Origin: Desulfopila sp. IMCC35008
GTDB lineage: Bacteria; Desulfobacterota; Desulfobulbia; Desulfobulbales; Desulfocapsaceae
NCBI RefSeq assembly: GCF_010646885.2
Contig: NZ_CP050700.1
Coordinates: 186,001-250,000 of the forward strand
DNA: 64,000 nt
Direction: 5' to 3'
Below the pieces are notes generated by a model that was not told the DNA's origin, did not search any database, and was given only the letters and a program-made list of their open reading frames with translations. The position numbers and the translations under genes were made by a program. Shown piece after piece: positions 16,425 to 25,331 of the stretch; within the stretch, counting starts at the first letter, position 1; each line of letters opens with the position of its first letter.

Positions 16425-17105
16425 ATGTCAACTATTACCACTAAGCCTGGTGCAAAAGTGGCAGACCTCATCCACAGCGAAAAGCTCTTTGCTATTCTAC
16501 GGGGTGTAAAAAGAGACCAGATTGTTGAAACGGCACGGGCCTTGAGCCGTGGCGGAGTGAAACTTCTGGAAGTTACCTTCAATCACGATAGCCCTGATGG
16601 GATTGAGGAAACCCTGGAGTGTTTGAAACGTATCGCGGAAGCACTTTCAAAAGAGATTTGCCTGGGTGCGGGGACGGTCCTCTCTTCTGAGCAGGTTCGA
16701 CTTGCAGCAGATGCCGGAGCTCAATTCATCGTATCCCCTAACGTCGACCAAGATGTCATCCGTGCAACCAAAGACCTTGGCATGGTGTCTCTACCTGGCG
16801 CACTAACGCCAACAGAAATTGTTCAAGCTCATAACGCGGGCGCGGATATGGTCAAATTATTCCCTGGCGGCTCCCTTGGTCCGGACTATGTAAAAGCCAT
16901 GGGCGGCCCCCTAAAAGGGATACCCTTGATCATCGTTGGGGGAGTGGACTTGAAGAACATTCCTCAGTTTTTTGCAGCAGGCGCAGTCGGGGTTGGCTTA
17001 GGGAGCAACCTTGTGAATAGTAAGGAGGCAAATGAGGGCAAATTTTCAGGAATCGAAGAAAAAGCCAAAGCCTTTGTTGAAAAAATTAAAACCTCCACGA
17101 ATTAA
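16425..17105 (+). CDS. KHG/KDPG-family aldolase
   Basis: 226 residues, class I aldolase of the Eda/DgoA family that splits 2-keto-3-deoxy-6-phospho-sugar acids into pyruvate and glyceraldehyde-3-phosphate. Motifs: LFAILRGV, LLEVTFNH with the general-base glutamate, CLGAGTVLS, FIVSPNVDQDVI and GADMVKLFPGG with the Schiff-base lysine. ATG 16425 is preferred over the TTG at 16407 that overlaps the previous gene. Paired with the DgoK-type kinase downstream, it completes a 2-keto-3-deoxygalactonate-type route; sugar specificity is inference. Confidence 0.9.
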   Translation: MSTITTKPGAKVADLIHSEKLFAILRGVKRDQIVETARALSRGGVKLLEVTFNHDSPDGIEETLECLKRIAEALSKEICLGAGTVLSSEQVRLAADAGAQFIVSPNVDQDVIRATKDLGMVSLPGALTPTEIVQAHNAGADMVKLFPGGSLGPDYVKAMGGPLKGIPLIIVGGVDLKNIPQFFAAGAVGVGLGSNLVNSKEANEGKFSGIEEKAKAFVEKIKTSTN

Positions 17106-17181
17106 ACATTCATGAACTTTAAGGACCTTATTTAAAGCCCATTATCAAATATAAGAACTTCTAATTTAAGGAGATGTAAAG

Positions 17182-17859
17182 ATGAGCAAAATTATTAATC
17201 CACGTCCGGAAATAAACGCTGAGATGATGGCAAAGTTTACTGCTATGAAAGACGTTCTCAGCATTTCATGCGTTATGACCGATGCTCAGGACCGGGATAA
17301 CGTAATGCGAAGCGATATCAAATTTCGCACCGTCAACAAACCGTTTATCGGCCCCGCTTTGACAGTAAAGCTTACCGCCGGTGATATTGTTGACTGCCTG
17401 GATATTTTCGAGATTGCCCAACCGGGTGACGTGGTAGTGATCGACGCCTTTGGTGAGACAGAGACTTCTATATGGGGTGGCCTTATGTCAGGGCTTGCCA
17501 CAACAGCCGGAATCGTCGGAGCAGTTGTCGATGGTTCGGTACGCGATACCGATGAATCAAAATTGATGGATTTTCCTATTGCCTCCAAGGTAGTCAGTCC
17601 CCGTGCAGCTCATTCTGCCTATTCGGGCCGGACTGAGCCTATTGAAATTAACGGTCCTATTTCCTGCGGTGGGGTTATTGTTCACCCGGGCGACCTGGTG
17701 GTGGCCGATGAAATCGGGGTAACCATCGTTCCCTCTAGTGATTTTGCAGAAGTATACGAAAAGGCCAAGGAACAGGCCGAAAAAGAAGAGGCGACAAGAA
17801 AAATGATTGCAGAGGGATGGAGCGTAAAGCAACTTTTAGAAAAATTCGGCCGAATTTAA
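17182..17859 (+). CDS. RraA-like / HMG aldolase-family protein
   Basis: 225 residues of the RraA/4-hydroxy-4-methyl-2-oxoglutarate aldolase family. Core features: GPALTVKLTAGDIVDCLD, GDVVVIDAFGETETSIWGGLM (conserved G-E...WG..M), AGIVGAVVDGSVRDTDE with the R-D pair used for metal/oxalate-moiety binding, and HPGDLVVADEIGVTIVP. Members cleave or decarboxylate oxoacids such as oxaloacetate; others bind RNase E. In this catabolic operon an enzymatic role on a 2-oxo acid is more likely. AAGGAGATG ribosome-binding site. A lysine-rich C-terminal helix follows the core. Confidence 0.82.
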   Translation: MSKIINPRPEINAEMMAKFTAMKDVLSISCVMTDAQDRDNVMRSDIKFRTVNKPFIGPALTVKLTAGDIVDCLDIFEIAQPGDVVVIDAFGETETSIWGGLMSGLATTAGIVGAVVDGSVRDTDESKLMDFPIASKVVSPRAAHSAYSGRTEPIEINGPISCGGVIVHPGDLVVADEIGVTIVPSSDFAEVYEKAKEQAEKEEATRKMIAEGWSVKQLLEKFGRI

Positions 17860-17890
17860 ACAGACCAATGTTTTTTTAGGTGGTGAGAAC

Positions 17891-18889
17891 ATGTTTATTG
17901 CAACGATAGATACGGGAACCACTAACACCCGAGTCAAACTCTGGCAGGAGGGGAAGGTGCTTACTTCCTCCCATGTCGGAGTCGGGGTGCGGGACACTGG
18001 TATTACCGGCAGTAAAGACAAGCTCAAGAAGGGGGTCAAAGACGCCATAGACCTCGCTCTCAACAAGGCCAATATCACTCATCACGATGTTGAACTGTTT
18101 TTAGCGTCCGGGATGATTACATCCAATGTTGGGCTATTTGAAGTCCCCCATGTTTTCGCTCCAGCAGGTGTCACAGAGCTTGCAAAAAAGATGGTCAGTG
18201 CGACCATCCAGGAAGTAGTGGACCAACCCATCTGGTTCGTACCGGGGGTAAAAAACAACATTCAGGAAATCACAGTAGAAAACTGTGAAGCCATGGACAT
18301 TATGCGTGGAGAAGAGGTCGAAACCATCGGTCTCCTTGATCATTTAAATGTCTCCGGACCTACCCTGCTTGTGCTCCCCGGCTCCCATTCCAAGTTCGTC
18401 CGTGTCGACCAAAACAGTCGAATTAGTGGATGCGTGACAACCTTGGCAGGAGAACTGCTTTCGGTTCTCACTACAGATACGATCCTGGCAAGTTCCCTTG
18501 AAAAGTCATTTGCCGAAACACTCGACCCGGAGATGGTTCTACAAGGTGCTGAATATTCAAGAAAATTTGGATTGACCCGGACCTGCTTTACGGTAAGGCT
18601 TCTGGATCTTTTCACCGACTCATCGCTCAATGGCAGAGCAAATTTTCTTGCCGGAGCTATTGTCGCAACCGATCTGTTGGCTGTTAAGAGTAGCAGTGTC
18701 ATGGGCGATTGCCGGGAGCTGCCAGTTATCATAGGAGGAAGTAACATTATGGCCGGAATTATTGAGACTTTTTTGCACCAGGACGACTATTTCCATGGGG
18801 ATCTCATAACCGTAAAGAGCGATATCATGAAAGACAAGGCAGGCTATGGAGCGATCTTAGCTGCGCGGTCACGCGGCCTCTGTACTTGA
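17891..18889 (+). CDS. dgoK: 2-dehydro-3-deoxygalactonokinase family
   Basis: 332 residues of the DgoK family, which phosphorylates 2-dehydro-3-deoxygalactonate with ATP at C6. The ASKHA-type first phosphate loop is IATIDTGTTNTRVKLW; also seen are LFLASGMITSNVGLFEVPH and MRGEEVETIG, then LVLPGSHSKFV, all characteristic of DgoK. The product is the substrate of a KDPGal aldolase such as the one encoded two genes upstream. It is followed closely by the TRAP transporter. The assignment of the sugar as galactonate-type rests on the family name; other 2-keto-3-deoxy acids are possible. Confidence 0.87.
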   Translation: MFIATIDTGTTNTRVKLWQEGKVLTSSHVGVGVRDTGITGSKDKLKKGVKDAIDLALNKANITHHDVELFLASGMITSNVGLFEVPHVFAPAGVTELAKKMVSATIQEVVDQPIWFVPGVKNNIQEITVENCEAMDIMRGEEVETIGLLDHLNVSGPTLLVLPGSHSKFVRVDQNSRISGCVTTLAGELLSVLTTDTILASSLEKSFAETLDPEMVLQGAEYSRKFGLTRTCFTVRLLDLFTDSSLNGRANFLAGAIVATDLLAVKSSSVMGDCRELPVIIGGSNIMAGIIETFLHQDDYFHGDLITVKSDIMKDKAGYGAILAARSRGLCT

Positions 18890-18939
18890 TAAGGAACTGC
18901 CGAACCGAGTACAGGCCTGCAAGGTCTGAAGGAGTAGTT

Positions 18940-19440
18940 ATGAAACAGATAATTATTTATGCAGCCGATGTTGCGGACAGGATCACCAAAATTGGTGTGG
19001 TTCTGCTATTGACCGCAATGGTAGCAATCATTACATGGGAGGTGATTTGCCGATACGTGTTGAAGATACCCATGGTTTGGGCTGAACAGTTGGCTAGTTA
19101 TACCATGGTCTGGCTGGCCTTTCTGTCTGCAGCTATCGCTTTCCGACAGGGTGCCCATATCGGTATGACGATATTGTCTTCCCGATTTTCTGGTTGGCTC
19201 AAGAAGCTCGTTACGAATCTGTCGCATCTTTTAATTCTATTCTTTCTTGTTTTTCTGCTTTGGTGGGGCATCGTGCATACCTCAGATGTTAGAAGTCAGA
19301 CGTCCCCGGTAGTCTTTAATATATCAATGATGTGGCCTTATCTGGCTATACCGTGTGGAGCTCTCCTGATGATTATTCAGGAACTCAAAGTCATCTTTGA
19401 TGGTTATGAAACTGTTCAGGAAGATGCCGTTACTGAGTAA
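18940..19440 (+). CDS. TRAP transporter small permease (DctQ type)
   Basis: 166 residues with four hydrophobic helices, the DctQ subunit of a tripartite ATP-independent periplasmic transporter. Signatures: TWEVICRYVLKIPMVWAEQLASY and FRQGAHIGM in the helix 2-3 region. The ATG at 18940 has AAGGAG just upstream and follows the dgoK stop by 50 bases; the in-frame extension to 18886 is not family-like. It works with the binding protein and large permease encoded next. Confidence 0.88.
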   Translation: MKQIIIYAADVADRITKIGVVLLLTAMVAIITWEVICRYVLKIPMVWAEQLASYTMVWLAFLSAAIAFRQGAHIGMTILSSRFSGWLKKLVTNLSHLLILFFLVFLLWWGIVHTSDVRSQTSPVVFNISMMWPYLAIPCGALLMIIQELKVIFDGYETVQEDAVTE

Positions 19441-19473
19441 CGGTTAAAAAAACTCAAATATAAGGAGCAAAAA

Positions 19474-20469
19474 ATGAACCGACATTTATTAGTCACAGCT
19501 TTACTCTTCACATTTGTTTTAACTTTTGCGGCATCCGATATATTCGCAAAGAACAAAACGTACAAGATCGTTTTCAACGAACCATTCTCCCGACCCCATA
19601 CTTTGGCAGAAGCGGCCAATCGTTTTAAGGAATTGGTAGAGGAGCGTTCCAAAGGCAACATCGAGGTCGATGTCCATTACGGGGGCGTTCTTGGTACAAG
19701 CAGGGAAGCTTTAGAAGCAGTCAAAATTGGTACACAGACAATGGTTGATGCTGCTACGGCCCCTATCGTCGCATACGAACCAGCCATGGGTGTTTTAAAC
19801 CTTCCTTACCTCTTCTCCAGTCGGGACCAATGGTATGGAATCCTCGACGGGCCTTTGGGGAGTGACATGTTAGGCCGCCTGGAACCACACGGCTTCGTGG
19901 GACTTGCATACCTGGAAAACGGAATTCGACACGTAACCAACAACGTACGCCCAATTTATAAACCAGAAGACTTAAAAGGTATAAAGATCCGCTTAATGCA
20001 AAATCCGGTGTTTATTGCAACCTTCGAATCTTTCGGCTGCCTGACTACCGCGACTCCATGGTCAGAGCTCTATTCAGCACTTCAGCAGAACGTTGTGGAA
20101 GCCCAGGAAAACCCAGTTGCCAATATATACAATGGAAAACTCTACGAGGTGCAAAATTATCTCTCGTTTACCGGACATACCTATGATCCAAACATTTACT
20201 TCATCAACAAACGATTTTTTGACAAACTACCTGCCGAATACCAAAAACTGCTGCGAGAAGTGTCCGCTGAGGTAGCTGCCTGGCAGCGTTCAGAAGCAAT
20301 TACAGCCGAGGTATCCCTTCTGGAAGAGTTGAAAAAAGATATGAAAATCAACGAGGTATCTGCCGAAGAAATTTCCCGGTTTCGGGAAAATGTTGCGGAG
20401 GTGTACAAGGACCAGGCTCGCACGATCGGAGAAGATGTTGTTGAGGAGTGGCTGAATGCAGTGAAATAG
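19474..20469 (+). CDS. TRAP transporter solute-binding protein (DctP type)
   Basis: 331 residues with an N-terminal signal peptide (LLVTALLFTFVLTFAASDIFA, cut before KNKTYK). The mature protein is a DctP/TeaA-type periplasmic binding protein: LAEAANRFKELVEERSKG, GGVLGTSREALEAVKIG, and the carboxylate-binding arginine in KGIKIRLMQNPV, followed by WSELYSALQQNVVEAQENP. The arginine points to an organic or sugar acid ligand, consistent with the linked keto-deoxy-sugar acid enzymes. Confidence 0.92.
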   Translation: MNRHLLVTALLFTFVLTFAASDIFAKNKTYKIVFNEPFSRPHTLAEAANRFKELVEERSKGNIEVDVHYGGVLGTSREALEAVKIGTQTMVDAATAPIVAYEPAMGVLNLPYLFSSRDQWYGILDGPLGSDMLGRLEPHGFVGLAYLENGIRHVTNNVRPIYKPEDLKGIKIRLMQNPVFIATFESFGCLTTATPWSELYSALQQNVVEAQENPVANIYNGKLYEVQNYLSFTGHTYDPNIYFINKRFFDKLPAEYQKLLREVSAEVAAWQRSEAITAEVSLLEELKKDMKINEVSAEEISRFRENVAEVYKDQARTIGEDVVEEWLNAVK

Positions 20470-20531
20470 CGGTTCTGGAAATTCTAAGGATCGGGAGATT
20501 TTTCCCGGTCCCCTTTTAGAGGAGAAAGCAA

Positions 20532-21812
20532 GTGACACTCGCCATTATCCCAATTATATTTTTAGCACTCCTGCTACTGGGAGTTCCAATTGCCTTTGTT
20601 ATCGGAATCACCTCTCTAGCAACCGTGATGATCCAGGGTACTATCCCCTTAAACGCCCTGCCTCAGTATATGTTTATAGGGCTGGATTCCTTTCCTCTTC
20701 TAGCTATTCCGTTCTTTATTTTGGCTGGGCTACTGATGAGCCGAACAGGAATCTCAGGACGCCTTATAGATTTCACAATGATCCTTTTCGGCCGTATGCC
20801 AGGTGCGCTCGCACAGGTAAACATAGGGACAAGCATCTTTTTTGCCGGCATTACGGGAGCCGCAGTTGCAGATACAGCAGCCGTGGGAACGGTTCTTATA
20901 CCGGCTATGAAGAAAGAGGGATATCCGGCGGCGTACAGTGCTGCTGTTACTGCCGCATCCTCGTGTATAGGCCCAATCGTACCGCCCAGCATTATTCTGG
21001 TGGTCTACGGGATCGCAGCGAATGCCTCCATCGCCTCCCTGTTGATTGCGGGTATCATTCCGGGGGTGTTGATGGGACTTTCCATGGGAGTGGTGGTTTG
21101 GTTTCAGGCTGTCAAACATAAATTCCCCCGCCGGGAAGAATCCTATTCTTTCAAAAAATTGCTCATTGCCTTCATTAATGCCTTGCCAGCTCTGCTGATG
21201 CCTCTAATTATTGTCGGAGGAATCATGGGTGGTGTTTTCACAGCAACCGAATCTGCCTGTGTGGCGGTTGTCTATAGCTTATTGCTGGGCCTTTTTACAA
21301 AAACTTTGAAAGTTTCAGACCTTTACGACGTTTGCATCCAAGCCAGCGTGGTATCAGGGGTAGTGTTGTTAATTATTTCAGCTGCCAAATTCTTTTCTAT
21401 TATTATGGTAATGAACCATATCCCAGCAGCCTTGACCAACTTATTCCTGTCCATATCTGACAATAGGGTTATCATCCTACTGATGATCAACGTTCTTCTG
21501 CTGATCGTTGGCTGTTTCATGGAGATCTCAGCTGCCTGTATCATTCTTGCTCCGATCCTGCTGCCGGTAGTGACAAATCTCGGAATTCACCCCGTACATT
21601 TTGGTATCATCATGTGTGTCAACTTGGCGATAGGTTTGGCTACGCCACCTGTGGGGCCAACTTTATTCGTTGCCTGCAAGATTGGCAAAACCACAATCGA
21701 GGAAATAACAATGGCTATCTGGCCCTTCCTTCTCGCATCTGTGGTCGCCTTGCTTCTGATTACATTCATTCCCTGGTTGTCTTTAGTGTTGCCAGCAACA
21801 TTCATATGGTGA
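20532..21812 (+). CDS. TRAP transporter large permease (DctM type)
   Basis: 426 residues, about twelve hydrophobic segments, the ion-coupled DctM subunit. Signatures: LLGVPIAFVIGI, AIPFFILAGLLMSRTGISGRL, the GITGAAVADTAAVG segment and SSCIGPIVPPSIILVVYG, then LATPPVGPTLFVACKI near the end. GTG start at 20532 with GAGGAGA eight bases upstream. Last gene of the operon. Confidence 0.92.
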   Translation: MTLAIIPIIFLALLLLGVPIAFVIGITSLATVMIQGTIPLNALPQYMFIGLDSFPLLAIPFFILAGLLMSRTGISGRLIDFTMILFGRMPGALAQVNIGTSIFFAGITGAAVADTAAVGTVLIPAMKKEGYPAAYSAAVTAASSCIGPIVPPSIILVVYGIAANASIASLLIAGIIPGVLMGLSMGVVVWFQAVKHKFPRREESYSFKKLLIAFINALPALLMPLIIVGGIMGGVFTATESACVAVVYSLLLGLFTKTLKVSDLYDVCIQASVVSGVVLLIISAAKFFSIIMVMNHIPAALTNLFLSISDNRVIILLMINVLLLIVGCFMEISAACIILAPILLPVVTNLGIHPVHFGIIMCVNLAIGLATPPVGPTLFVACKIGKTTIEEITMAIWPFLLASVVALLLITFIPWLSLVLPATFIW

Positions 21813-21873
21813 AACTCTTTTCCAGCTCATGTTGAAAACTTCCTTGATTGCTCTTATTGGGAGAGACATCATT

Positions 21874-21897
21874 TCGGGGCTATTTGCTTAGCCCCGA
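21874..21897 (+). terminator. Hairpin after the TRAP operon
   Basis: Nine-bp stem TCGGGGCTA / TAGCCCCGA with a 6-base loop, 61 bases after the dctM stop. There is no T run, so it is either a Rho-assisted terminator or an mRNA-end stabiliser. Confidence 0.45.
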
Positions 21898-22103
21898 CGA
21901 TGATATTATCGATAGCCTCTCTGCACCGGTCGTTATAATGCAGGGCGATAATCCAAATTTTGAAAAAGATTTTATGACCGGTGAGCCTTCACAGCTTTAC
22001 CTCAGCATGCAATTCTTAGAACAAATTAATTAGCAGCAATTGGCCTGCTTTGTATTGTCGGTGTGGCTCAGCTGATTTAAACCCCACTCAACTCATTTAG
22101 TGT

Positions 22104-22631
22104 CCCCGTCGGGGATGGTTGAAACCCCTCGCCTTTAGGCGAAGAGAAGATTAAAATTGTCGCTATGCGACGTTACAGACTTGGATCTCATACAAAAACA
22201 GACCTGAAGGTGCACATAATTTGGATCCCCAAGTATCGAAAAAAGGTACTGAAGGGTGAAGTTGCTGTGCGCACTCGTGATATCCTCAGGCAAATTGCAT
22301 ATGAACATGAACTTGAAGTGATCTCTGGCAAAGTAGCGAGCGATCATGTTCATATGTTTATAGGGTATCGACCGACCCAGAATATAAGTAAAATCGTTCA
22401 ATGGTTAAAAGGAATCAGCTCGCGGGTCCTATTGTCCGAATTTACCCACCTAAAAAAGCAATTTTGGGGCAGGCATTTATGGGCTCGAGGTTACCTTGCC
22501 GTGAGTTCAGGCAACATAACCGATGAGATGATTCAACAGTATATTGAAGAGCATGAGGGTGAACCGGTTAATGCCGACAACAGTCGATTTCCAATCGACC
22601 CCTCTTGAACCCCTCGTCTTAAAGACGAGGG
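22104..22631 (+). mobile_element. IS200-type insertion sequence
   Basis: A Y1 transposase gene (22165-22608) flanked by subterminal hairpins, as expected for IS200/IS605 elements, which transpose as single strands and make no target duplication. Left side: CCCCGTCGGGG (22104-22114) and TCGCC-TTTA-GGCGA (22129-22142). Right side: TCGATTTCCAATCGA (22584-22598) and CCCTCGTCTTAAAGACGAGGG split as a 9-bp stem at 22611-22631. No tnpB is present. Exact element ends cannot be fixed from one copy. Confidence 0.8.
22165..22608 (+). CDS. tnpA: IS200-family Y1 transposase
   Basis: 147 residues, HUH single-strand transposase. The metal-binding HUH motif is SDHVHMF (near residue 66), and the nucleophilic tyrosine is in EMIQQYIEEHEG (near 128). 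The N-terminal HIIWIPKYRKKVLKGEV and the WGRHLWARGYLAVSSGNIT segment are standard for the family. The length is complete, so the element may be active. The gene lies between palindromes described for the IS element. Confidence 0.95.
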   Translation: MRRYRLGSHTKTDLKVHIIWIPKYRKKVLKGEVAVRTRDILRQIAYEHELEVISGKVASDHVHMFIGYRPTQNISKIVQWLKGISSRVLLSEFTHLKKQFWGRHLWARGYLAVSSGNITDEMIQQYIEEHEGEPVNADNSRFPIDPS

Positions 22632-22735
22632 TTGTTTAGTTAAAATACAGGTATGCTTGAGTTTGCTTGTGACAAGCCAGCTTTAAACATTAACCTGTAT
22701 GGTAAAGCTGGTCCTAAAGGTTTCAGACAATTGAT

Positions 22736-23215
22736 ATGGAAAAAATTAAAAACATAGCCCTTGTAGCCCACGATAACAGAAAGAATGATTTAATTGAATG
22801 GGTTGGCTGGAATAACGAAATCCTACTAAAGCACAATCTCATTTGCACAGGAACAACAGGTGCATTGGTCGAAACCATGCTACAGGAAAAATATCATATC
22901 TCACATGGCCGCAGTGAATTTCAGCCATTAACTAAACTGAAATCTGGGCCTTTGGGTGGGGACCAACAGTTAGGAGCCTTGATTGCTGAAGGACAAATTG
23001 ATATTCTCATATTTTTCTGGGACCCTATGGAACCTCAGCCTCATGATGTTGATGTGAAGGCTCTTCTTCGAATTGCAGTGCTTTATAATATTCCAACCGC
23101 ATCGAATCGATCGTCAGCTGACTTCGTGATATCTTCATCTCTAATCACCACAGATTATCAAATAAAGTTAAGAGATTACTCAAGTTATACCCAGCGTAAG
23201 ATAGAGGGGATTTAA
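22736..23215 (+). CDS. mgsA: Methylglyoxal synthase
   Basis: 159 residues. Converts dihydroxyacetone phosphate to methylglyoxal and phosphate in the cytosol, a phosphate-releasing bypass of lower glycolysis. Motifs: NIALVAHDNRKNDLIEW, TGTTG (phosphate site), SGPLGGDQQLGALI with the catalytic aspartate, FFWDPMEPQPHDVDVKAL and IPTASNRSSADFVI. All are intact. It stands alone after the IS element, and 264 bases before a VOC-fold protein that could belong to methylglyoxal detoxification. Confidence 0.95.
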   Translation: MEKIKNIALVAHDNRKNDLIEWVGWNNEILLKHNLICTGTTGALVETMLQEKYHISHGRSEFQPLTKLKSGPLGGDQQLGALIAEGQIDILIFFWDPMEPQPHDVDVKALLRIAVLYNIPTASNRSSADFVISSSLITTDYQIKLRDYSSYTQRKIEGI

Positions 23216-23479
23216 TATTCACAATAGTAGAGATGAACATCGAGTACTTCAGCAATGTTACCTCGAGTGGTTAAGGTTAATATTGCCACCTTGATGGTCA
23301 GAAAATTCAAAAACCGTTCCAACTTAAACTTCCTGCTTTGGATGTAAACAAGAAGGACGTGTCTCGAAAAACTAACCATGTAAAGAGGTGTTTTGAAGCT
23401 TCAAACAGGTAAAAGGTGCCTGACGAGAAACAAGCATGTTGATACGTTATACAAAAACTAAAATAAAAGAGAGGTCACT

Positions 23480-23965
23480 ATGAAGATGAGCCATGTAGGT
23501 ATTATGGTTGGAGAAATGGATAAAGCTGTGGAATTTTATACTAAGGCACTTGGTCTTGAAATAGTCATGGACAAGTCTGAAGTGATCGAAGAGAAGGAAA
23601 CAGCAATCGGTAGAATGTGTATTGCAGTATTTGGAAATGGATTCAAAGGGTTTAACATCGCACACCTTGTTACTAAAGATGGTATCGGGTTTGAGTTGTT
23701 TGAAATGAAAGAAAGAGAAGAGAAGCATAATGTCGACTTTACAAAAATCGGTATCTTTCATTTTTGTTTGGAAACAGATGACTTTCAAGGAGTTATTGAG
23801 AAAACTGAACAATACGGAGGAAAAGTAAGAATGGACATTATGAGGTATCACCCTGAAGATGAAAGTAAACCTTACAAAATGGTCTATTTAGAAGATCCAT
23901 TTGGAAACCTTTTTGAACTCTATTCCCATTCGTATGGAGAAACATATTCTTCTGAATATGAATAA
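23480..23965 (+). CDS. VOC-superfamily protein (glyoxalase/dioxygenase fold)
   Basis: 161 residues with two beta-alpha-beta-beta-beta modules. Potential metal ligands: H in MSHVGIMV, E in IGFELFEM, H in GIFHFCLE, and E in FGNLFELY, the arrangement of glyoxalase I-type metal sites. GAGAGG precedes the ATG. The neighbouring methylglyoxal synthase makes a glyoxalase-like role attractive, but VOC proteins have many functions and this one is not close to canonical GloA by the motifs I can see. Confidence 0.72.
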   Translation: MKMSHVGIMVGEMDKAVEFYTKALGLEIVMDKSEVIEEKETAIGRMCIAVFGNGFKGFNIAHLVTKDGIGFELFEMKEREEKHNVDFTKIGIFHFCLETDDFQGVIEKTEQYGGKVRMDIMRYHPEDESKPYKMVYLEDPFGNLFELYSHSYGETYSSEYE

Positions 23966-24164
23966 AACACTATAATCAACCAACTGACTGGACGGTGTTA
24001 AGCCACCAGTCAGTTTAACCATTAAGATTGCCAAGACGAAGATCTTAATTTTGTATGAAATCAAATTCTTAAGGTTAGTCCTGTTGGCCTCAACCTGGCA
24101 GTATGAATGATTATAGATGGGGAGATTGGTCCTGCTACCGCTCCCCCCATCAATTTTCTCAGGA

Positions 24165-25104
24165 TTAACCATAAAGTGTCTCGATCCACCTGATTGCTTC
24201 AGAATCATTCACCTTGCCCAGATACCTCTGTGTTGTCGACAAATCAGCATGTCGCAAAATCACTTTACTGACAATCTCAATAGGAGTACCAGATCTGGAA
24301 GCATACGTTGCAGCATGTCGCCTGAGATCATGAGGCCGTAATTCAATATCAACGAGCTTGCCTGCTTTCTTGACCATCGACCATGCTGCGACATAAGAAA
24401 TCTGAAAAATTCTCTCACCCCCATTGAAATTATTGGCTCTCACGTAGTCGTTTAACCTTACCAATAATTTCCGTGGAACATAAACTGTCTCCCCAACGCG
24501 ACCGCTTTTCGGGTTCTGGACGGCCAGAGTTCTTTCTTGGATATCAGCTGGTGTGAGGTTTAGAACTTCTCCTATTCTCATTCCTCCTCTGGCCATTAGC
24601 TCAAGCATAATCCTGTTACGGATGTTCATGGTCCGAAAGATAATCTCATCGATTGTTTCTTTATCTACTATTAAACCGGCGGATATTTAGGTTCACTTTC
24701 GAACCTTTAAACCGCAGAAAGTCAGTCAGTTGCGTAAATAGGTAATGAACTAGAAAACCCGCCGGATTAATATTTGCCACTGAATGGTTAGCGGGCGTGT
24801 GAAAATATTTTTAATAACTGCAGTATTGCAGGGGGTCATCAGGGCGGGTAATGCGTTGTTGATACTGAAATTGTAGAAAGAAGAAAGAACAGAATAGCGG
24901 TTTCTCTTTGTCGCCTGTTTGTTGTTTTTGGTCAGGGATAGAAGAAACGCCATCACCTCTTCTTGTGAGATACTAGCGAGATCACGTTTATCAAACTGTG
25001 CAGAAAAACGGGAAAGAACAAACTCGCAGGTTTTAATGGTATTTTTTTTTGGAGTTAGCTCGGTGATACTGCAGATGGAATTCGACTGCTTGTGAAACTT
25101 TCAT
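24165..25104 (-). pseudogene. Tyrosine recombinase (phage-type integrase), disrupted
   Basis: Reading leftward from ATG 25104, the gene encodes a core-binding domain (MKVSQAVEFHLQYH..., then EEVMAFLLSLTKNNKQATKR) and a catalytic domain with R (ARGGMRIGE), H-x-x-R (RPHDLRRHAATYA), H (LRHADLSTTQRYLG) and the nucleophile Y. Two lesions break it. A run of nine A at 25042-25050 (T on the + strand) shifts the frame; eight would restore it. A 100-bp insert at 24671-24770 interrupts codons between WQI and VDKETIDEI. Restoring both gives one continuous integrase of about 280 residues. The stop is at 24165. It is therefore a dead recombinase, possibly the one that brought in neighbouring genes. Confidence 0.88.
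24671..24770. mobile_element. 100-bp MITE with TA target duplication
   Basis: Exactly 100 bases bounded by imperfect terminal inverted repeats: left TTAAACCGGCGGATATTTAG, right (complement) TTAATCCGGCGGGTTTTCTA. Each end abuts a TA dinucleotide (24669-24670 and 24771-24772). Removing the element plus one TA rejoins the integrase reading frame precisely (CAA-ATA-GTA-GAT). No coding capacity; an internal GGTTC/GAACC hairpin lies at 24690-24705. TA duplication points to mobilisation by an IS630/Tc1-mariner-type transposase, which is inference. Confidence 0.85.
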
Positions 25105-25331
25105 AGTGCATTTCCTGATAGATTGGATTTTAGGCAGAAATTGCCACATTTAATGATACTCCAGATGCAGGGCTTATGACAGGAGGAGGGGGAATAGCCA
25201 CAGGAAACACCTTTTGTTTGGTACTGAATTAAATTTTCACACCTTCGACGTTGCAATCTTAATGGTGGAATTTGTCGCGTACTCAATGAGTTCGTGGGAG
25301 GATAACAACCGTTTATTTTTTGCTCGACACA

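Noticed and set aside
21848..22033. Small plus-strand gene after the TRAP operon
   Set aside because: It spans the operon-end hairpin, has no ribosome-binding site and matches no family.
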